Shown here: one piece after another, positions 62,283 through 64,000 of the stretch
Position numbering within the stretch: the first letter of the stretch is position 1
Layout of the letters: each line of letters opens with the position of its first letter
From: Brevundimonas sp. UBA6550
GTDB taxonomy: Bacteria; Pseudomonadota; Alphaproteobacteria; Caulobacterales; Caulobacteraceae
Direction of reading: 5' to 3'
DNA length: 64,000 nucleotides
Assembly: GCF_002434505.1 (NCBI RefSeq)
Contig: NZ_DJKE01000001.1
Location: 370,352-434,351 of the forward strand
Notes under the pieces: model-generated
Told to the model about the DNA's origin: nothing
The model's database searches: none
What the model saw: the letters and a program-made list of their open reading frames with translations, nothing else
Program-made: the position numbers and the translations under genes

Positions 62283-63785
62283 CTAGGACGCCTCCCACGT
62301 CCGATCGACCACGTGCAGTCTCGGCGCTGTCCGAACGCTTGGCGGGGCTACGGGCGGGGTCGTGACGGCAAGCAGTCCGCTCGCGAGGACACGCCGCGTC
62401 GAATCTGGATGGCCCTCGTCCCGCTTGTTCGCTTCCGTCTGGAACCGCGCGACACTCTCGACCAAAGCCGTTGCCTCTTGGGCCAGAGCGTCACTCGCGG
62501 CGGTCGCCTCCTCCACCATGGCGGCGTTTTGCTGGGTGATGCGGTCCATGTCATTGACCGCTGTGTTGACCTCGGCGAGCGCGATCGCCTGCTCCTGCGA
62601 CGACGCTGCGATCTCCGCGACCAAGCCTGCGACCTGATCAACACGATCTTCGATGAGGCGGAGCGCCTCCGCCGTCCTTCCCACCAGGCCTACCCCCTCC
62701 TCCACCTCGGCCGTTGACGCCGAGATAAGCGTCTTGATTTCGCGCGCAGCCGCTGCAGATCGCTGCGCGAGCCCGCGAACCTCCGACGCGACGACAGCGA
62801 AGCCGCGCCCGGACTCGCCGGCCCGCGCCGCCTCGACTCCAGCATTCAACGCCAGCAGGTTCGTCTGAAATGCGATTTCGTCAATCACGCCGACAATCTG
62901 AGCGATCTGGACGGAAGACTGTTCGATCGCCGTCATCGCCGTCATCGCCTTGGACACGACATCGCCCGAAGACTTGGCCTGTGTCGTCGCCGACAAGGCG
63001 ACCGCGGACGCCGCGTCCGCCCCCTGAGCGGACCGCCTCACCGTCGCCGTGATCTCATCGAGTGCAGCCGCCGTCTGCTCCAATGCGGCGGCCTGTTGTT
63101 CGGTCCGCCGCGATAGTTCGTCAGCCGCCAGACGAATTTCGTCGGAGCCCGTACGGATCGATTGCGCACCTGTCGTGATGACCGAAACAACGCCGGCGAG
63201 CCCCTCAAGCGCGTCATTGATGTCTGCCCTGAGCCTCGAAAAGTCCGGAGGAAAATCGCCTGGCAGGGTCCGCGTGAGATCCCCCGCCGCAAGGCCTCGG
63301 AGCGTGTCTGCGACTCGGCCGATTGCGTCCTCCCGAACAGCCGTCAAGGCCTGACGCTCAGCCTCGTATGTCAGCCTCTCTGTCTCCACCGCCGTGACAT
63401 CAGACGCAAATTTGACGATCCGGTACGGCTTGCCTTGATCGTCAAACAAAGGGTTGTAGGTCGCCTGGATCCAGACGGGATCGCCGGACTTTGAACGTCG
63501 CAGGAACTTGTCCGCTATGAAGGCCCCGTCCCGAAGACGCTCCCAGAATCGGCGATAGTCGTCCGAGCCCTTCTGCTCGTCGCTGACGAAAATCTCGTGA
63601 TGGCGGCCCACGACCTCTTCCAGCGCATAGCCGACCACGTTGAGAAAGTTCTCGTTGGCCGTGATAACGGCCCCATCCAGATCAAACTCGATTACGGCTT
63701 GCGACCGACTGATCGCCGCCACACGCGCCTCTAGATCGTGGACGCGGTGGCGTTCCGCCACGCGCTTCTTCGTGCGATCGAACAT
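62283..63785 (-). CDS. Cytoplasmic PAS-containing methyl-accepting chemotaxis protein
   Basis: A chemoreceptor without transmembrane helices, about 500 residues. A PAS domain (about residues 23-137) has GAVITANENFLNVVGYALEE and YRRFWERLRDGAFIADKFLR, which may bind haem or flavin. A HAMP-like linker follows, then the MA signalling domain with the hairpin tip EIAFQTNLLALNAGVEAARA and GRGFAVVASEVRGLAQRSAA. The C-terminus ends in DRTWEAS, not the W-E-E-F-type tail often seen in Caulobacter receptors. The ATG at 63785 is preferred to 63812. An upstream palindrome may control it. Confidence 0.93.
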   Translation of the reverse strand: MFDRTKKRVAERHRVHDLEARVAAISRSQAVIEFDLDGAVITANENFLNVVGYALEEVVGRHHEIFVSDEQKGSDDYRRFWERLRDGAFIADKFLRRSKSGDPVWIQATYNPLFDDQGKPYRIVKFASDVTAVETERLTYEAERQALTAVREDAIGRVADTLRGLAAGDLTRTLPGDFPPDFSRLRADINDALEGLAGVVSVITTGAQSIRTGSDEIRLAADELSRRTEQQAAALEQTAAALDEITATVRRSAQGADAASAVALSATTQAKSSGDVVSKAMTAMTAIEQSSVQIAQIVGVIDEIAFQTNLLALNAGVEAARAGESGRGFAVVASEVRGLAQRSAAAAREIKTLISASTAEVEEGVGLVGRTAEALRLIEDRVDQVAGLVAEIAASSQEQAIALAEVNTAVNDMDRITQQNAAMVEEATAASDALAQEATALVESVARFQTEANKRDEGHPDSTRRVLASGLLAVTTPPVAPPSVRTAPRLHVVDRTWEAS

Positions 63786-63840
63786 GGTCTGCCTGTTTCG
63801 GTTGAAACCCATCGGCTAAGGCGGAAACCCTAAGAGCCGG

Positions 63841-63858
63841 TATATCAAACTTGATATA
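63841..63858. promoter_or_regulatory. Perfect palindrome upstream of the chemoreceptor gene
   Basis: TATATCAA-AC-TTGATATA has perfect 8-base arms with a 2-base spacer and lies 56-73 bases upstream of the receptor ATG. The AT-rich form in a G+C-rich setting suggests a repressor or FNR/NnrR-like binding site. TTGAT-N4-ATCAA FNR spacing is not matched, so the binding protein is not named. Confidence 0.5.
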
Positions 63859-64000
63859 TCTCCCAAGACCGAAGCCTGCCGTTCGGTTCCGCCCGGGCGC
63901 CGCCGCCCGAAAATATGAACGAGCCCGGACCCGACGCCCAGCGGTTGCGACGAGGCGCCATCGGTCACCCAACGTCGGACTAGGACGAATCGACATTCAC

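Noticed and set aside
63682..63996. 104-residue minus-strand frame at the right edge
   Set aside because: It overlaps the start of the chemoreceptor in another frame, has an Arg-rich composition and no recognisable domain.

Overview
The window looks like the chromosome of a Caulobacterales alphaproteobacterium, most likely Brevundimonas or a close relative. This rests on very high G+C, flgB-flgC-fliE divergent from fliO-fliP, the gene string yebC...ruvCAB...ybgC-tolQRAB-pal-cpoB-tilS-ftsH, many TonB-dependent receptors, and large intergenic inverted repeats. No marker gene here proves the genus.

Bases 1-33,300 are mostly core chromosome. They hold the end of a polysaccharide cluster (WecG/TagA-type glycosyltransferase, FAD protein, Wza-like export protein), flagellar rod and export genes, an HU protein, a large exported TPR protein, thiamin and folate genes with small transporters, and then a long leftward run from yebC to ftsH. 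That run carries recombination (ruvCAB), envelope division and integrity (Tol-Pal), tRNA modification (tilS) and proteolysis (ftsH) genes. It has been opened in several places: a RelE/ParE-type module between yebC and ruvC, an SDR gene between ybgC and tolQ, a VapBC-type module between tolA and tolB, and a DUF3667 protein between pal and cpoB. Most gaps in this half hold inverted-repeat elements of several families.

Bases 33,300-53,000 are accessory. First comes debris: an IS5-type transposase remnant, a PQQ glucose-dehydrogenase gene with one frameshift, a porin gene cut off after its signal peptide, a frameshifted SDR, and a MarR regulator. Next is a surface-signalling nutrient-uptake locus with two FecI/FecR pairs and three TonB-dependent receptors. 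It also encodes two proteins predicted to be exported, a metallo-beta-lactamase-fold hydrolase and an HD-like putative phosphohydrolase. Six of these genes form one leftward run (fecI-fecR-receptor-MBL-receptor-HD). The sigma factor at its head is in frame with an HNH-nuclease-like segment. A roughly 115-bp direct repeat lies on both sides of this locus.

From 52,964 to the right edge there is probably an integrated island. It begins with the 3' half of a tRNA-Arg-like gene and a tyrosine recombinase gene (frameshifted), followed by signalling genes: a GGDEF protein with a degenerate EAL domain, a ParD-like antitoxin, a hybrid histidine kinase, a GAF-PAS-GGDEF-EAL protein, an OhrR-like regulator and a cytoplasmic PAS chemoreceptor. 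The far end is outside the window.

Seven or so genes differ from an intact reading frame by single-base indels, mostly in C/G runs and mostly between 33 and 54 kb. This is either real decay of accessory DNA or homopolymer sequencing error. It should be settled before calling these genes dead.
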